Shown: piece by piece, positions 7,414 through 16,429 of the stretch
Numbering within the stretch: position 1 is the first letter of the stretch
Layout: every line of letters begins with the position of its first letter
Source of the DNA: Lachnospiraceae bacterium
Lineage (GTDB): Bacteria; Bacillota; Clostridia; Lachnospirales; Lachnospiraceae
DNA length: 45,683 nt
Direction of reading: 5' to 3'
NCBI GenBank assembly: GCA_022792295.1
Contig: JAAWAR010000056.1
Location: 1-45,683, forward strand
Position numbers and translations under genes: made by a program
Notes under the pieces: model-generated
What the model saw: only the letters and a program-made list of their open reading frames with translations
Told to the model about the DNA's origin: nothing
The model's database searches: none

Positions 7414-8661
7414 TCAGCAAAGCTGCGGAAGCACGGAACCGCCATGCGGCATGAAGATTACGGAGCTTTCTTTGCCGAGGCAGGAAAATGCTTCCGAGAG
7501 TGCCGCTTCCACAGAGGAAAACGGCTCCATGAAGAAGGAACGGACCAGATGAGGCTTCATGTCGGACACGAGAAAAATCCGGTTTTTCTTTAAAACCATG
7601 GCAATGGCCGCCGCCTTATGGCCGCCGAGGCGAAAGTCCGTCTGAATACGCGAAAGGAGGTCATCCAAAGAAGCGGCGGCCTTCATCCATTCTTCAAAAA
7701 TATCGGAGCCGGCCCCCTCGGTGCACGCGGCCGCAAGGATAAGAATGCCTCCCTCCCGGACTGCATATTTTGCATTGTCAAGTGCTTTTTGGGCCTGATA
7801 GAGGTTTAAATCCTTGGGAAAACCGCCGGGTGTGGTAACGACGATGTCTGCGGGTGCCGGAAGAAAAACCTTATAGAGCCGGTCCAGAAATGCACAGCCT
7901 GCCTCATGCGCCTTTTTCACATCCCCGGCCACAGCCCGGATTATGTTCTTTTCTTCGTCTAACACTACATTTAGGATAAAATCAATCCCCAACATCCCGC
8001 CGGCTTCCTCGATGTCCTGCCGCAGGGGATTATCGAGAAGATTTCCCGCTCTTGCACTATCAAGCACCATCCGGCTGTGATTTTTCTGAATCGCCTCCCA
8101 GGTGGAGACTCCGGGCATGACAGCTTTTGCCCCGCCGCTGTAACCGGCAAAATAATGGTATTCGATATTGCCTACACAGATCAAAAAATCGGCTTCTGCG
8201 ACGGTCCTGTCGATGTCCACCGGCGTGCCGAACGTGGTTTCCCCAAGCCGGACAAAGCCATTATGCCCCGAGTCAACACAGGAGACCCGGGAAAAGACTT
8301 CTTCCCCGACAAGCTGTTTCCTTTCGTCTTCCGTATGGCGGCGGTGGCTTCCGAGCGCAAAGACCACGGCGATCTGCGAATCCTTGACGCCTCCGCAGGA
8401 AAGCTCTCTTAAAAGTTCTGGGAGGATCACGTTTGAAGGACAGGGCCGTGTGATGTCGCTGGTCACGATGACGATTTTTGCGTCTGCATGCACCATATCC
8501 CGCAGAGGCGGTGTTCCGATCGGCTGTGCCAGGGCATTTTTTACCGCCTGGACGCCCGTTGCATCGACAAAGACCGGGTTCTGTGTCACTTCACATAAAA
8601 GATTTGCATCCGGAAGCGAAAAGCTCCGCGTTTCTTTTCCATATCCAAAACAGAGTTCCAA
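7414..8661 (-). CDS. LarA-family nickel-pincer racemase (lactate racemase-like)
   Basis: A 415-residue LarA-family protein. Residues matching the catalytic set of Lactobacillus LarA are visible: H106 in GSHRRHT, H169 and K179 in YHYFAGYSGGAK (the lysine that holds the nickel-pincer cofactor) and H195 in KNHSRMVL, all within about five positions of the reference. FPKDLNLYQAQKALDNAK matches the second substrate-binding segment. LarA enzymes interconvert D- and L-2-hydroxyacids, but many homologues act on acids other than lactate. No larB, larC or larE cofactor gene is in the window. The start is TTG at 8661 with AAAGGAGG upstream. It follows trkH by 13 bases as the last gene of a minus-strand operon. 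Confidence 0.82.
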   Translation of the reverse strand: MELCFGYGKETRSFSLPDANLLCEVTQNPVFVDATGVQAVKNALAQPIGTPPLRDMVHADAKIVIVTSDITRPCPSNVILPELLRELSCGGVKDSQIAVVFALGSHRRHTEDERKQLVGEEVFSRVSCVDSGHNGFVRLGETTFGTPVDIDRTVAEADFLICVGNIEYHYFAGYSGGAKAVMPGVSTWEAIQKNHSRMVLDSARAGNLLDNPLRQDIEEAGGMLGIDFILNVVLDEEKNIIRAVAGDVKKAHEAGCAFLDRLYKVFLPAPADIVVTTPGGFPKDLNLYQAQKALDNAKYAVREGGILILAAACTEGAGSDIFEEWMKAAASLDDLLSRIQTDFRLGGHKAAAIAMVLKKNRIFLVSDMKPHLVRSFFMEPFSSVEAALSEAFSCLGKESSVIFMPHGGSVLPQLC

Positions 8662-8674
8662 CGATATTCCTCCT

Positions 8675-10117
8675 TTAAAATTTTTTCCAGGTGCCCTTTA
8701 CAAATAAGAGCAGAAGCGGAAAGATCTCAAGTCTCCCGGCCAGCATGTTGAAAATCAGAACCAGCTTAGAAAGGGGCGAAAACAGAGCAAAGTTCTGAGT
8801 CGGCCCGACGAGCTCAAGTCCGGGGCCAATGTTATTTAGAGTGGCGGCAACCGCTGTAAAATTCGTCGTCAGATCAAAACCGTCAAAGCCGATGATCAAG
8901 ACAGAGACGGAAAAGATCAGTGCATAGGTGATGAAAAATACATGGACCGAATGGAGGGTTGCCTGTTCGACGGTCCGCCCCTCAAGCGTAACCTTGTTGA
9001 CGCTGTGCGGATGGATAAATTGATGCAGCTCTCTGGAGACAGAGCGAATCATAAGAAGAATCCGTGAGACCTTGATGCCGCCTCCGGTGCTGCCTGCACA
9101 GGCTCCGATGAACATTAAAAGTACCAGGATCGTCCGCGGCACCTGCGGCCAAAGATTAAAGTCCGCAGTCGCAAATCCGGTTGTCGTAATGATGGAGCCG
9201 ACCTGAAACGCGGCATGGTGGAAGGCCAGCAAAAGGCTGGGATAAAGGTCGCGGATAAAAAACGTGATGGTAAGTGTGGAGGCGGCGATAATCCCCAGAT
9301 ACCAGCGGGCCTCCTCACACTCGAAAGCCGCTTTGGGTTTTCGAATGGAGAGGAAGAAAAATACATTAAAATTGACACCGAACAGAATCATGAAAATCGT
9401 TGTGACGGCCTGCAGATAGACGGAGTAGCCGCCGATGCTGTCGTTTTTGATTCCGAAACCGCCGGTACCGGCAGTGCCGAAGGTGGTGCAGACCGCATCA
9501 AATACCGGCATCCGACCGGCGAGCAGTAAAATAAGCTCGGCAACGGAAAGAACGATATAGATGCCATAGAGGATCTTAGCGGTAGAGCGGACCTTTGGGA
9601 CCAGCTTGCTGACCGATGGGCCGGGGCTTTCCGCCTTCATGAGATTCATGTGATAGCCGCCGCCCGTTAAGGGGAGGAGGCAAAGCAGGAAAACAAGGAC
9701 GCCCATGCCGCCGATCCAGTGTGTGAAGCTTCTCCAGAACAGAACACAACGGGGAAGCCCTTCAACAGCGGGCAGGATGCTGGCCCCGGTTGTTGTAAAG
9801 CCGGATACGGTTTCGAACAGTGCATCGACGAGATTGGGAATTGCACCGCTAAAAACAAAGGGCAGCGCGCCCATGATACTCATACACACCCAGCTTAAAG
9901 CGACGGTGACAAAGCCCTCACGCGTATAAAAGACCTTGTTGGGCGGCGCTTTCCTGGAACGTGGGAGGCCAAAGAGCAGGCAGAGGACGATGGAAGCCAA
10001 AAAAGCAAATCCTTCCGTCTCTTTATAGAGAAGCGCAACGATGCAGGAGGGAACCATCAAAGCCGCTTCGACATTGAGAATCCAGCTTATGATATAAAAA
10101 ATCATGGAATAATTCAT
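8675..10117 (-). CDS. trkH: Trk/Ktr potassium uptake membrane subunit
   Basis: A 480-residue membrane protein of the TrkH family, forming the K+-translocating pore. Four pore-loop segments with filter-like glycines are recognisable, for example TVSGFTTTGAS, TFGTAGTGGFG and ITTTGFATAD, and GACAGSTGGGIKV is strongly conserved. It begins 12 bases after trkA, its cytoplasmic gating partner. The larA-like gene follows 13 bases later. Confidence 0.93.
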   Translation of the reverse strand: MNYSMIFYIISWILNVEAALMVPSCIVALLYKETEGFAFLASIVLCLLFGLPRSRKAPPNKVFYTREGFVTVALSWVCMSIMGALPFVFSGAIPNLVDALFETVSGFTTTGASILPAVEGLPRCVLFWRSFTHWIGGMGVLVFLLCLLPLTGGGYHMNLMKAESPGPSVSKLVPKVRSTAKILYGIYIVLSVAELILLLAGRMPVFDAVCTTFGTAGTGGFGIKNDSIGGYSVYLQAVTTIFMILFGVNFNVFFFLSIRKPKAAFECEEARWYLGIIAASTLTITFFIRDLYPSLLLAFHHAAFQVGSIITTTGFATADFNLWPQVPRTILVLLMFIGACAGSTGGGIKVSRILLMIRSVSRELHQFIHPHSVNKVTLEGRTVEQATLHSVHVFFITYALIFSVSVLIIGFDGFDLTTNFTAVAATLNNIGPGLELVGPTQNFALFSPLSKLVLIFNMLAGRLEIFPLLLLFVKGTWKKF

Positions 10118-10129
10118 GGAAAAACCCCT

Positions 10130-11488
10130 TTACTCCTTCAGAATATCACGGATGTCGCGCAGACCCTCATTGGTGGTGACAATAATGACCGTATCGCCGA
10201 CCTGGATCTTATTCTGACCGCGGGGAGTCAGGATAGTCCCTTTGCGGTTGATGCAGCAGATCAGAAGGTTATCCTTTAAATTGAGGTCCATGAGCGGGAC
10301 GCCGGTCACGGCCGAAGGCTCCCGGATGGAAAATTCAAGGGCCTCAGCGCGGCCGTCCAAAAGTTTGTAAAGCGTTTCTACACTGCTGCCGATGGAATTC
10401 TGACGGGCACGGACATACTGCAGTATGTAATCGGCGGTCAAATATTTGGGATAAATGACGCTCCCGATGTCAAAGCTCTCGATCACATCATCAAAGGATA
10501 TTCGATTGACTTTTGTGATCAGCTTGGCATTAGAATTCTTTTTCGCATACAGAGTCAGGAAAATATTTTCCTCATCCATATTGGTCAGAGCCACGAAGGA
10601 GTCAGCTGAGGCCAGTCCCTCCTCTAAAAGAAGCTCGCGGTTGCTGCCGTCCCCGTTGATAATATCGGCGCCGGGAACGACCTCACTTAAATATTCACAG
10701 CGCTCCGGCTTTTGCTCGATAATCCGCACGCGGAAGCCGATCTTTAAAAGCGACTGGGCTAGATAGTGGGCGATCGTACCGCCTCCCACGATCAGTGAAT
10801 TGCGGACCCGCTTGGAGCGGATCCCGATTTTTTCAAAAAATTGGGCCGTATTCTCCAGGGAACCGACGATGGAAAGAATATCGTTGTCTTCGATGATAAA
10901 GCTTCCGTTCGGGATCACAACGGTTCCGTCGCGCTCGACGGCACAGATTAAGACGTCTATTTTTAACTTGGCGATAAGTTCCATGACGCTTTTTTTGCCA
11001 AAACCGATCTCGGGCTTGGCGCGGAAGCGCAGAAGCTCTACGCGCCCCTTGGCGAAGGTATCAATCTTAATTGCCGAGGGAAACTTTAAGAGTTTTAGGA
11101 TTTCCCGGGCCGCCGTGAGCTCCGGATTAATGATCATGGAGATCCCCAGCTGCTCCTGAATAAAGCGGATCTCCTTGCTGTAGAGGGGATTGCGTACACG
11201 GGCAATCGTCTGGCACCGGCCGCTTTTTTTGGCCATCAGGCAGCAGAGAAGATTCAGTTCATCCTCGCCGGTGACGGCGATAAACAGGTCTGCATCGTCT
11301 ACGCCGGCCTCCTGCTGGATATTGAAACTGGCGCCGTTTCCGATAATACCCATAGCGTCGAATCGGTTGGATACATCATTTACCTTTTTCGCATTGAGAT
11401 CTACCATAACGAGGTCATGATCTTCGCCGCTTAAGCGCTCGGCAAGGCTTGTGCCGACCTTTCCGCAGCCGACAATGATAATTTTCAT
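10130..11488 (-). CDS. trkA: Trk potassium transport NAD-binding protein
   Basis: A 452-residue cytoplasmic regulator with two RCK units. Each has a Rossmann motif: IIVGCGKVGTSLAERL at the N-terminus and LIVGGGTIAHYLAQSL near residue 230. Each is followed by a TrkA-C ligand-binding segment. These proteins bind nucleotides and gate TrkH. Length and two-unit layout match TrkA. AAGGA lies about 10 bases before the ATG, and a TATAAT at about 11506-11511 (minus strand) may be the -10 box, though no good -35 was found. Confidence 0.93.
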   Translation of the reverse strand: MKIIIVGCGKVGTSLAERLSGEDHDLVMVDLNAKKVNDVSNRFDAMGIIGNGASFNIQQEAGVDDADLFIAVTGEDELNLLCCLMAKKSGRCQTIARVRNPLYSKEIRFIQEQLGISMIINPELTAAREILKLLKFPSAIKIDTFAKGRVELLRFRAKPEIGFGKKSVMELIAKLKIDVLICAVERDGTVVIPNGSFIIEDNDILSIVGSLENTAQFFEKIGIRSKRVRNSLIVGGGTIAHYLAQSLLKIGFRVRIIEQKPERCEYLSEVVPGADIINGDGSNRELLLEEGLASADSFVALTNMDEENIFLTLYAKKNSNAKLITKVNRISFDDVIESFDIGSVIYPKYLTADYILQYVRARQNSIGSSVETLYKLLDGRAEALEFSIREPSAVTGVPLMDLNLKDNLLICCINRKGTILTPRGQNKIQVGDTVIIVTTNEGLRDIRDILKE

Positions 11489-11677
11489 AATCGTATAGTC
11501 CTTGTATTATATAGTATAGTAAAAAGAATGCTGGTTCACAGGCTTTTTCCCGCGCCGGGCCGTTCAAATGACGCGATTCCTTTGCAATCGCAGGATAGCC
11601 TGTGGGAACATCTGAAATATATCACAGGACTTAGAAGGTTGTCCATACCTAAATGAAGGTTTTTCGAAACGCACCTT

Positions 11678-12538
11678 TTACGCTTCCCAGCGCCCGGAAG
11701 CCCCGCAGGGAAGAATAAGCCCTGTGGAGGAGACGGGAAGCCCGATTTCTTCTGCTTTTGCCCTGCCGCCGTGTTCTGCACAGACGGTATTTCCCAACAT
11801 GTAAGCGAGCACCGCCGGGGCAAGGCCGGTCGTATAGGAATTGATGAGGAAAAACAAAGGGCGGTCCGAAAGAAGACTTTTACAAAGCTCAATCAGGGGA
11901 AAGATTGCCTCCTCGATCTTCCAGATTTCCCCTTTCGGGCCGCGGCCGTAGGAGGGCGGGTCCATGATGACCGCATCATAGCGGCTTTTGCGGCGCAGTT
12001 CACGCTCGGCGAATTTGACGCAATCGTCCACGATCCAGCGGATCGGGGCGTCATGAAGACCGCTTGCACGGGCGTTTTCTTTTGCCCATAAGACCATGCC
12101 TTTTGAGGCGTCCACGTGGGTCACGGCGGCTCCGGCCTTTGCTGCGGCGAGCGTCGCCCCTCCGGTATAGGCAAAAAGATTCAACACTTTGACAGGGCGT
12201 CCGGCCGCGCGTATTTTTTCTCCGAACCAGTCCCAGTTGACAGCCTGCTCGGGGAACAGGCCCGTATGCTTGAAGCTGAAGGGCTTTAGATGAAAGGTCA
12301 GCTCTTTATAACGGATGCTCCACTGTTCGGGCAGATCAAAAAACTCCCATTCACCGCCGCCTTTAGAACTCCTGTGATAATGACCGTTCTTTTTTTCCCA
12401 ATGCGGGGAGAGTCTTTTTGTATCCCAGATTACCTGCGGGTCCGGCCGTACTAAAATATAGCGTCCCCACCGTTCGAGCTTTTCCCCTCCGGAACAGTCG
12501 AGAACCTCGTAATCCTTCCATCCATCTGCAATCCACAT
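11678..12538 (-). CDS. Class I SAM-dependent RNA methyltransferase (RlmI/COG1092-like)
   Basis: A 286-residue methyltransferase. NLFAYTGGATLAAAKAGAAVTHVD is the SAM-binding motif region (the aromatic and glycines are conserved), and MDPPSYGRG is the D-P-P-[SY] catalytic loop. FKHTGLFPEQ matches the segment before motif I in the RlmI/Methyltrans_SAM group. The usual N-terminal PUA domain is absent; the N-terminus is about 90 residues of beta-rich sequence. Family members methylate cytosine in 23S rRNA; the target here is not known. It has its own strong promoter about 90 bases upstream. Confidence 0.83.
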   Translation of the reverse strand: MWIADGWKDYEVLDCSGGEKLERWGRYILVRPDPQVIWDTKRLSPHWEKKNGHYHRSSKGGGEWEFFDLPEQWSIRYKELTFHLKPFSFKHTGLFPEQAVNWDWFGEKIRAAGRPVKVLNLFAYTGGATLAAAKAGAAVTHVDASKGMVLWAKENARASGLHDAPIRWIVDDCVKFAERELRRKSRYDAVIMDPPSYGRGPKGEIWKIEEAIFPLIELCKSLLSDRPLFFLINSYTTGLAPAVLAYMLGNTVCAEHGGRAKAEEIGLPVSSTGLILPCGASGRWEA

Positions 12539-12629
12539 ATCGGTTTACCGTCACTTTCTGTTTGCTTATGAGGTCATACCCTCTATCTGCCGAGGGTAGA
12601 AAACGCCAGATTTATCTGCCGTTCCCTAT

Positions 12630-12658
12630 AGTATAAGACAGATTGCAGGCCATGTCAA
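12630..12658 (-). promoter_or_regulatory. Promoter for the methyltransferase
   Basis: Minus strand TTGACA, 17 bases, TATACT. The resulting leader of about 85 bases contains a small CCCTC...GAGGG inverted repeat near 12580-12597. Confidence 0.7.
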
Positions 12659-12730
12659 ACAACAAGAAGGATTTCGGCGAAACTGTGGCAAAGGCTGTCA
12701 AAATGTAAGAGAAACGAAAGATAATAATTC

Positions 12731-12758
12731 TTGCAAATTTTGTAATATATGATAAAAT
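12731..12758 (+). promoter_or_regulatory. Probable promoter of the cell-wall-binding protein
   Basis: TTGCAA, 16 bases, TAAAAT, about 70 bases before the start codon. The spacing is one base short of optimum; a second A/T-rich TATAAA lies closer to the gene. Confidence 0.45.
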
Positions 12759-12827
12759 ATAGAAACAGACTATGAGCGTGCGGCTGTGATAGACGTATAA
12801 AATGCGCAGTGGCAAGGAGATGGAACG

Positions 12828-14237
12828 ATGAAGAAAAGGGGTTTAAAGGTACTGGCTGTAGCTGCCGTGTTAAGCTTCGGTGTCCTCACGATGCAGGCGT
12901 ATGCAGAAGGCTGGTCTCTGTCCAGCAATACCTGGATTTATCTGGACAAAAACGGAAACCGTGTGACGAATGAGTGGAGAAAAGGCGCCGATAATCTGTG
13001 GCGGTATCTGAACGGAAGCGGTGAGATGGCTTTAAATTGCTGGGCCGACGGAGAGTATTACGTGGATTCCAACGGAATCATGATGACAAACAAGTGGGTC
13101 CAGACGAATTCTCCCTATGATGACTACGGCGATCGCTACTGGTTCTATTTTGGAAACAACGGAAAAATGGTCAAGGACGGCTGGAAGAAGATTGACGGGA
13201 AGAATTATCTGTTTGACAGTGACGGCGTAATGCAGACCGGTTGGACAGACGACGGAGTCTATTATCTGGGGACGGACGGAGCCATGAAGACGGGCTGGAG
13301 ATATTTGGAGGCGCCGTCTACGGAGGATGACGATACCTGGGGCCCGGAGGGCGGAGACGGAGAATACTGGTACTACTTCGCGAGCAACGGAAAGAAACAT
13401 TCTCCAACAACGAGCAATGACGGAGGAGATTATAAGGTCAGCCGGATTGACGGAAAGTATTACTGCTTTAACGAGGAAGGCCAGATGCAGACCGGATGGG
13501 TGTATATGAACGGAGATCCGGAAACGGCAGACCGGGACTCAATCGAGGAGTGGAGATATTTCGCCGAGGAGGGAATTCGGAATGCAACCGTAGGTGCAGC
13601 CATTTCAGGATGGCTCTCTCTGGAACCGCCGGAGCGCCTGCAGGACAATGTGGACGAGCCTGTTGTGTGGTATTATTTCGAAAAGGATGGAAAGCCGAAG
13701 ATGGGCCCGAAGTTCGGCGAGGCGTCTACGAATGATTTCGTCCGTGTGGACGGAAAAAGCTATCTGTTCAATCAGCGCGGGAATCCGGCCTCCGGCCTTC
13801 AGAAGGTACAGATTGGGACCACGGATGAGTATACCGCTTACTATTTTGATTCTTCCTCAAAGACGGCGCTGAAGGGAAAGCGGACAGTCGAGGAGGGAGA
13901 CGGCACAAGATCGGTATTTTACTTTAATGAGGGGACCTACGCGGGGCGCGGTGTAACCGGGGTCAAGAATGGCTATCTGTACTATATGGGCAAATGCCAG
14001 GTCGCGGACAGTGACAGCCGGTATGCGTTAATCAGCCTCCCGAAGTCAGATGGAAGTTATAATACCTACGTGGTGAATACCTCCGGGCGTGTCTCTAAAA
14101 ACACGACGGTCAAGGATCGGGACGGAAATCAATACAAGGTAAATAACAACGGGATCCTTCAGACGATTAACGGGGAAGATGCCGGAACAAAGAAATACGG
14201 GGATCCGGTGGAACCGATCTTCGAGGAGACAGAATAA
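12828..14237 (+). CDS. Secreted cell-wall-binding repeat protein
   Basis: A 469-residue exported protein. Residues 1-27 form a signal peptide (KKRG, a hydrophobic core, then AYA before the likely cut). The mature part is almost wholly built of aromatic-glycine repeats of the choline-binding/cell-wall-binding type, such as WIYLDKNGNRVTNEWRK, YYVDSNGIMMTNKWV, YYLGTDGAMKTGW and YYCFNEEGQMQTGWVY. Such repeats form beta-hairpin solenoids that bind teichoic acid choline or glucans. No catalytic domain, LPXTG motif or other anchor is visible. AAGGAG precedes the ATG, and a strong terminator follows. The ligand and role are unknown. Confidence 0.85.
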   Translation: MKKRGLKVLAVAAVLSFGVLTMQAYAEGWSLSSNTWIYLDKNGNRVTNEWRKGADNLWRYLNGSGEMALNCWADGEYYVDSNGIMMTNKWVQTNSPYDDYGDRYWFYFGNNGKMVKDGWKKIDGKNYLFDSDGVMQTGWTDDGVYYLGTDGAMKTGWRYLEAPSTEDDDTWGPEGGDGEYWYYFASNGKKHSPTTSNDGGDYKVSRIDGKYYCFNEEGQMQTGWVYMNGDPETADRDSIEEWRYFAEEGIRNATVGAAISGWLSLEPPERLQDNVDEPVVWYYFEKDGKPKMGPKFGEASTNDFVRVDGKSYLFNQRGNPASGLQKVQIGTTDEYTAYYFDSSSKTALKGKRTVEEGDGTRSVFYFNEGTYAGRGVTGVKNGYLYYMGKCQVADSDSRYALISLPKSDGSYNTYVVNTSGRVSKNTTVKDRDGNQYKVNNNGILQTINGEDAGTKKYGDPVEPIFEETE

Positions 14238-14259
14238 CAGCAGTGAAGAAGGAAAGAAA

Positions 14260-14306
14260 AAGGCCCGGTATGTCGGCAAAAAACCGCCGAGTACCGGGCC
14301 TTCTTT
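14260..14306. terminator. Bidirectional terminator
   Basis: AAGGCCCGGTA and TACCGGGCCTT form an 11-bp stem with an inner GGC/GCC pair, followed by CTTTTT. It lies between the cell-wall-binding gene and the convergent hydroxyacid dehydrogenase. Confidence 0.88.
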
Positions 14307-14318
14307 TTGTTCCGATTG

Positions 14319-15269
14319 TCAGGAAACTACATTCTCCGGTTTCCCGTCAAGGAATGCACGGATATTGGCTGCGAGGATAGAAACAAGGCGCTGCCTTGTC
14401 TCCAGGCCTTTCCAGCCCATGTGCGGGGTCAGAATCACGTTGGGCAGTGTGTAGAGGGGGTTATCCTCTACGGGCGGCTCAGTTTCCTGGACATCAAGTC
14501 CGGCGCCGGCGATCGTACCATCCTTTAAGGCTTGAATCAGAGCCGCCTCATCCACAAGCGCTCCGCGGGAAGTATTGACGAGAAACGCCGTGGGCTTCAT
14601 CAAAGAGAGGGTCTTTTGGTTTATCAGATGCTTAGTCTGCGGCATCAGCGGACAGTGGAGAGAGACATAATCGCTGTTTTTGAGTACGGTTTCGAGATCT
14701 GTATAGCGGATGCCTTCCTCGTCGGCCCGCGGTGTCCTTGTGAAGACAAGAACCTGCATGTCCAGCGCTCTTGCGATCTTCATGACTTCGCGGCCGATAT
14801 TTCCGGCCCCGACAATGCCGAGCGTTTTTCCGTTAAGCTCAACGTGGGGGACCTGAAGATTTTTTGTAAAATTGTCGTGGTTGCCCCGGGCCAGCATGGC
14901 AAGCTGCGTCTGCATGGTGGAGCTTAAATTGAGCATGAGCATAACGGCGGTGTGTGCCACGCGCTTTGTGCTGTAGGCGGGAATGTTGCAGACAGTGATC
15001 CCCTTTTTTCTGGCGGCATCGAGATCGAGATTATTGTATCCGGTGCCGGCTTCACAGATGAGCCGGACAGAATCGGGAAGGCTTAGGATCAGTTCCCCGC
15101 TTACGGGCATCTCTTTGGTGACGAGGACATTGGCTCCCTCTGCGCGGGAGAGGAGCTCGTCCGGGTTCGTATCGTCATAGGTGACGACCTCGTCGGAGAG
15201 AATTGAGAAATTCAGGTTTTGGTCGAAATTCATTTTGGCGGTGTTTAAAACTACGGTTTTGATGCTCAT
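14319..15269 (-). CDS. D-2-hydroxyacid dehydrogenase (NAD-dependent)
   Basis: A 316-residue member of the D-isomer-specific 2-hydroxyacid dehydrogenases, which reduce 2-keto acids to D-2-hydroxyacids in the cytoplasm. The cofactor motif LGIVGAGNIGREV starts near residue 145. NTSRGALVDE carries the catalytic arginine, and TPHMGWK the catalytic histidine, here with the unusual PHMGW in place of PHxAW/S. The start is the ATG at 15269 preceded by AAAGAGG; a longer reading has no ribosome site and covers aroD sequence. It follows aroD by 28 bases and is probably cotranscribed. Glycerate or hydroxypyruvate reductase-type activity is possible; the substrate is not determined. Confidence 0.88.
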   Translation of the reverse strand: MSIKTVVLNTAKMNFDQNLNFSILSDEVVTYDDTNPDELLSRAEGANVLVTKEMPVSGELILSLPDSVRLICEAGTGYNNLDLDAARKKGITVCNIPAYSTKRVAHTAVMLMLNLSSTMQTQLAMLARGNHDNFTKNLQVPHVELNGKTLGIVGAGNIGREVMKIARALDMQVLVFTRTPRADEEGIRYTDLETVLKNSDYVSLHCPLMPQTKHLINQKTLSLMKPTAFLVNTSRGALVDEAALIQALKDGTIAGAGLDVQETEPPVEDNPLYTLPNVILTPHMGWKGLETRQRLVSILAANIRAFLDGKPENVVS

Positions 15270-15297
15270 GGCTGCTACCTCTTTTCGTTTGCTGATT

Positions 15298-16056
15298 TTA
15301 TAGGGACAAGGCTTCCAGGAAGCCGGAGAGCACAGGCGCGGGAAGCTGACCGGGGGCCGAAGCATTCCCCGCCGTGCCGAAAGTGGCACAGGAGCCGAAA
15401 AGCTCCCCGCATATCCGGCTGGCCGCGCCCATGCGGCCCATGGACATAGTGATAACAGGAGTGCTGTCATGTTTCTCCTTCATAATCAATGTCGCTTCTA
15501 AAAGCGTCAGGACGTCTTGTGCACACTGCGGCATGGCGGCAAATTTTGCCACGTCGCAGCCGAGCGCCTGCATGCGGCAGAGACTGTCCGTTATGCACCC
15601 TTTGGCAGGAGTGGCGGTGAAATCATGACGGGAACCGATGACCTTGACGTCGGCCTTGTGCGCTGCCTCTACAAGGGCCTTAACAGCTTCGTCCCCGCGG
15701 GAGAGCTCTGCATCGATTAAATCGACCAGGCCGCTTTCCAAAACGGCAAGATTCAGCTTCAGGTAGGCGTCGGTGTCGATGGCAAGCCGGCCCATTTCGA
15801 CGCTGGTGCGGAGGGTAAAGAGGATCGGGACTTCACCGAGGGAATCCCGAAGCAGGGAGAGGGCCGAAAGGCGGCCCTTTGGGTCCGCTATCATGCGATA
15901 AAAATCAGCGCGCCATTCGACAAAATCGAAGGGGCCGCTTTTTAGCACATCTGCGTCCGCCTGCAGACCTGCAAGGTCGAAGGCGGTGAGAGGGACGCAG
16001 ATTTTCGGCCTGCCCTCACCGAGCGTTAAGTTTCGAATTTTGACCGTACTGCCCAT
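15298..16056 (-). CDS. aroD: Type I 3-dehydroquinate dehydratase
   Basis: A 252-residue class I dehydroquinase, the third step of the shikimate pathway. The catalytic pair is in place: H144 in GSRHDF and K171 (Schiff base) in DVAKFA, one residue from the E. coli positions 143 and 170. VEWRADF near residue 46 carries the substrate-binding Glu/Arg. The C-terminal FGTAGNASAPGQ matches the substrate lid. CAGGAG precedes the ATG, and there is a strong promoter upstream. Other shikimate genes are absent here, so this may be a stand-alone or quinate/shikimate-related copy. Confidence 0.94.
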   Translation of the reverse strand: MGSTVKIRNLTLGEGRPKICVPLTAFDLAGLQADADVLKSGPFDFVEWRADFYRMIADPKGRLSALSLLRDSLGEVPILFTLRTSVEMGRLAIDTDAYLKLNLAVLESGLVDLIDAELSRGDEAVKALVEAAHKADVKVIGSRHDFTATPAKGCITDSLCRMQALGCDVAKFAAMPQCAQDVLTLLEATLIMKEKHDSTPVITMSMGRMGAASRICGELFGSCATFGTAGNASAPGQLPAPVLSGFLEALSL

Positions 16057-16124
16057 AGGAAAATCTCCTGATCGTTGGTTTGCGGCAGCTTCCCCTTTTT
16101 CCGGGCGCTGCTGCTTTTATTTTC

Positions 16125-16153
16125 AGTATAGCCGTTCTTTTGAGGAATGTCAA
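16125..16153 (-). promoter_or_regulatory. Promoter of aroD
   Basis: Minus strand TTGACA, 17 bases, TATACT, about 70 bases before the aroD start. Confidence 0.72.
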
Positions 16154-16429
16154 CAGATAGGAGACAGGCCTTCTGCCTGCATTTTAGCCGTCGATTTTGA
16201 CCATTGAGCCGCATTTTTTGGCATTTCGTAGGAGATTAATTGTGGGGAAACGGGAAAAAGATAAAATTTATATATAGGCAGAGGGGAGACTCGCAGGAGG
16301 CTCGAAAAATTACGGTGCTGTGTCCGGCTTTGCAGGCTTATATCCGTAAGCATATGCTCCGATCACTTTGCGGGGAAAAAGACGCGGCAGGCGGCAGAAA
16401 CGGCGCATACTTTTTTTACAAAAACAAGG

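Noticed and set aside
11489-11677. c-di-AMP (ydaO) riboswitch before trkA
   Set aside because: Gene context would fit, but no ydaO-type conserved sequence is recognisable; only a generic branched inverted repeat is present.
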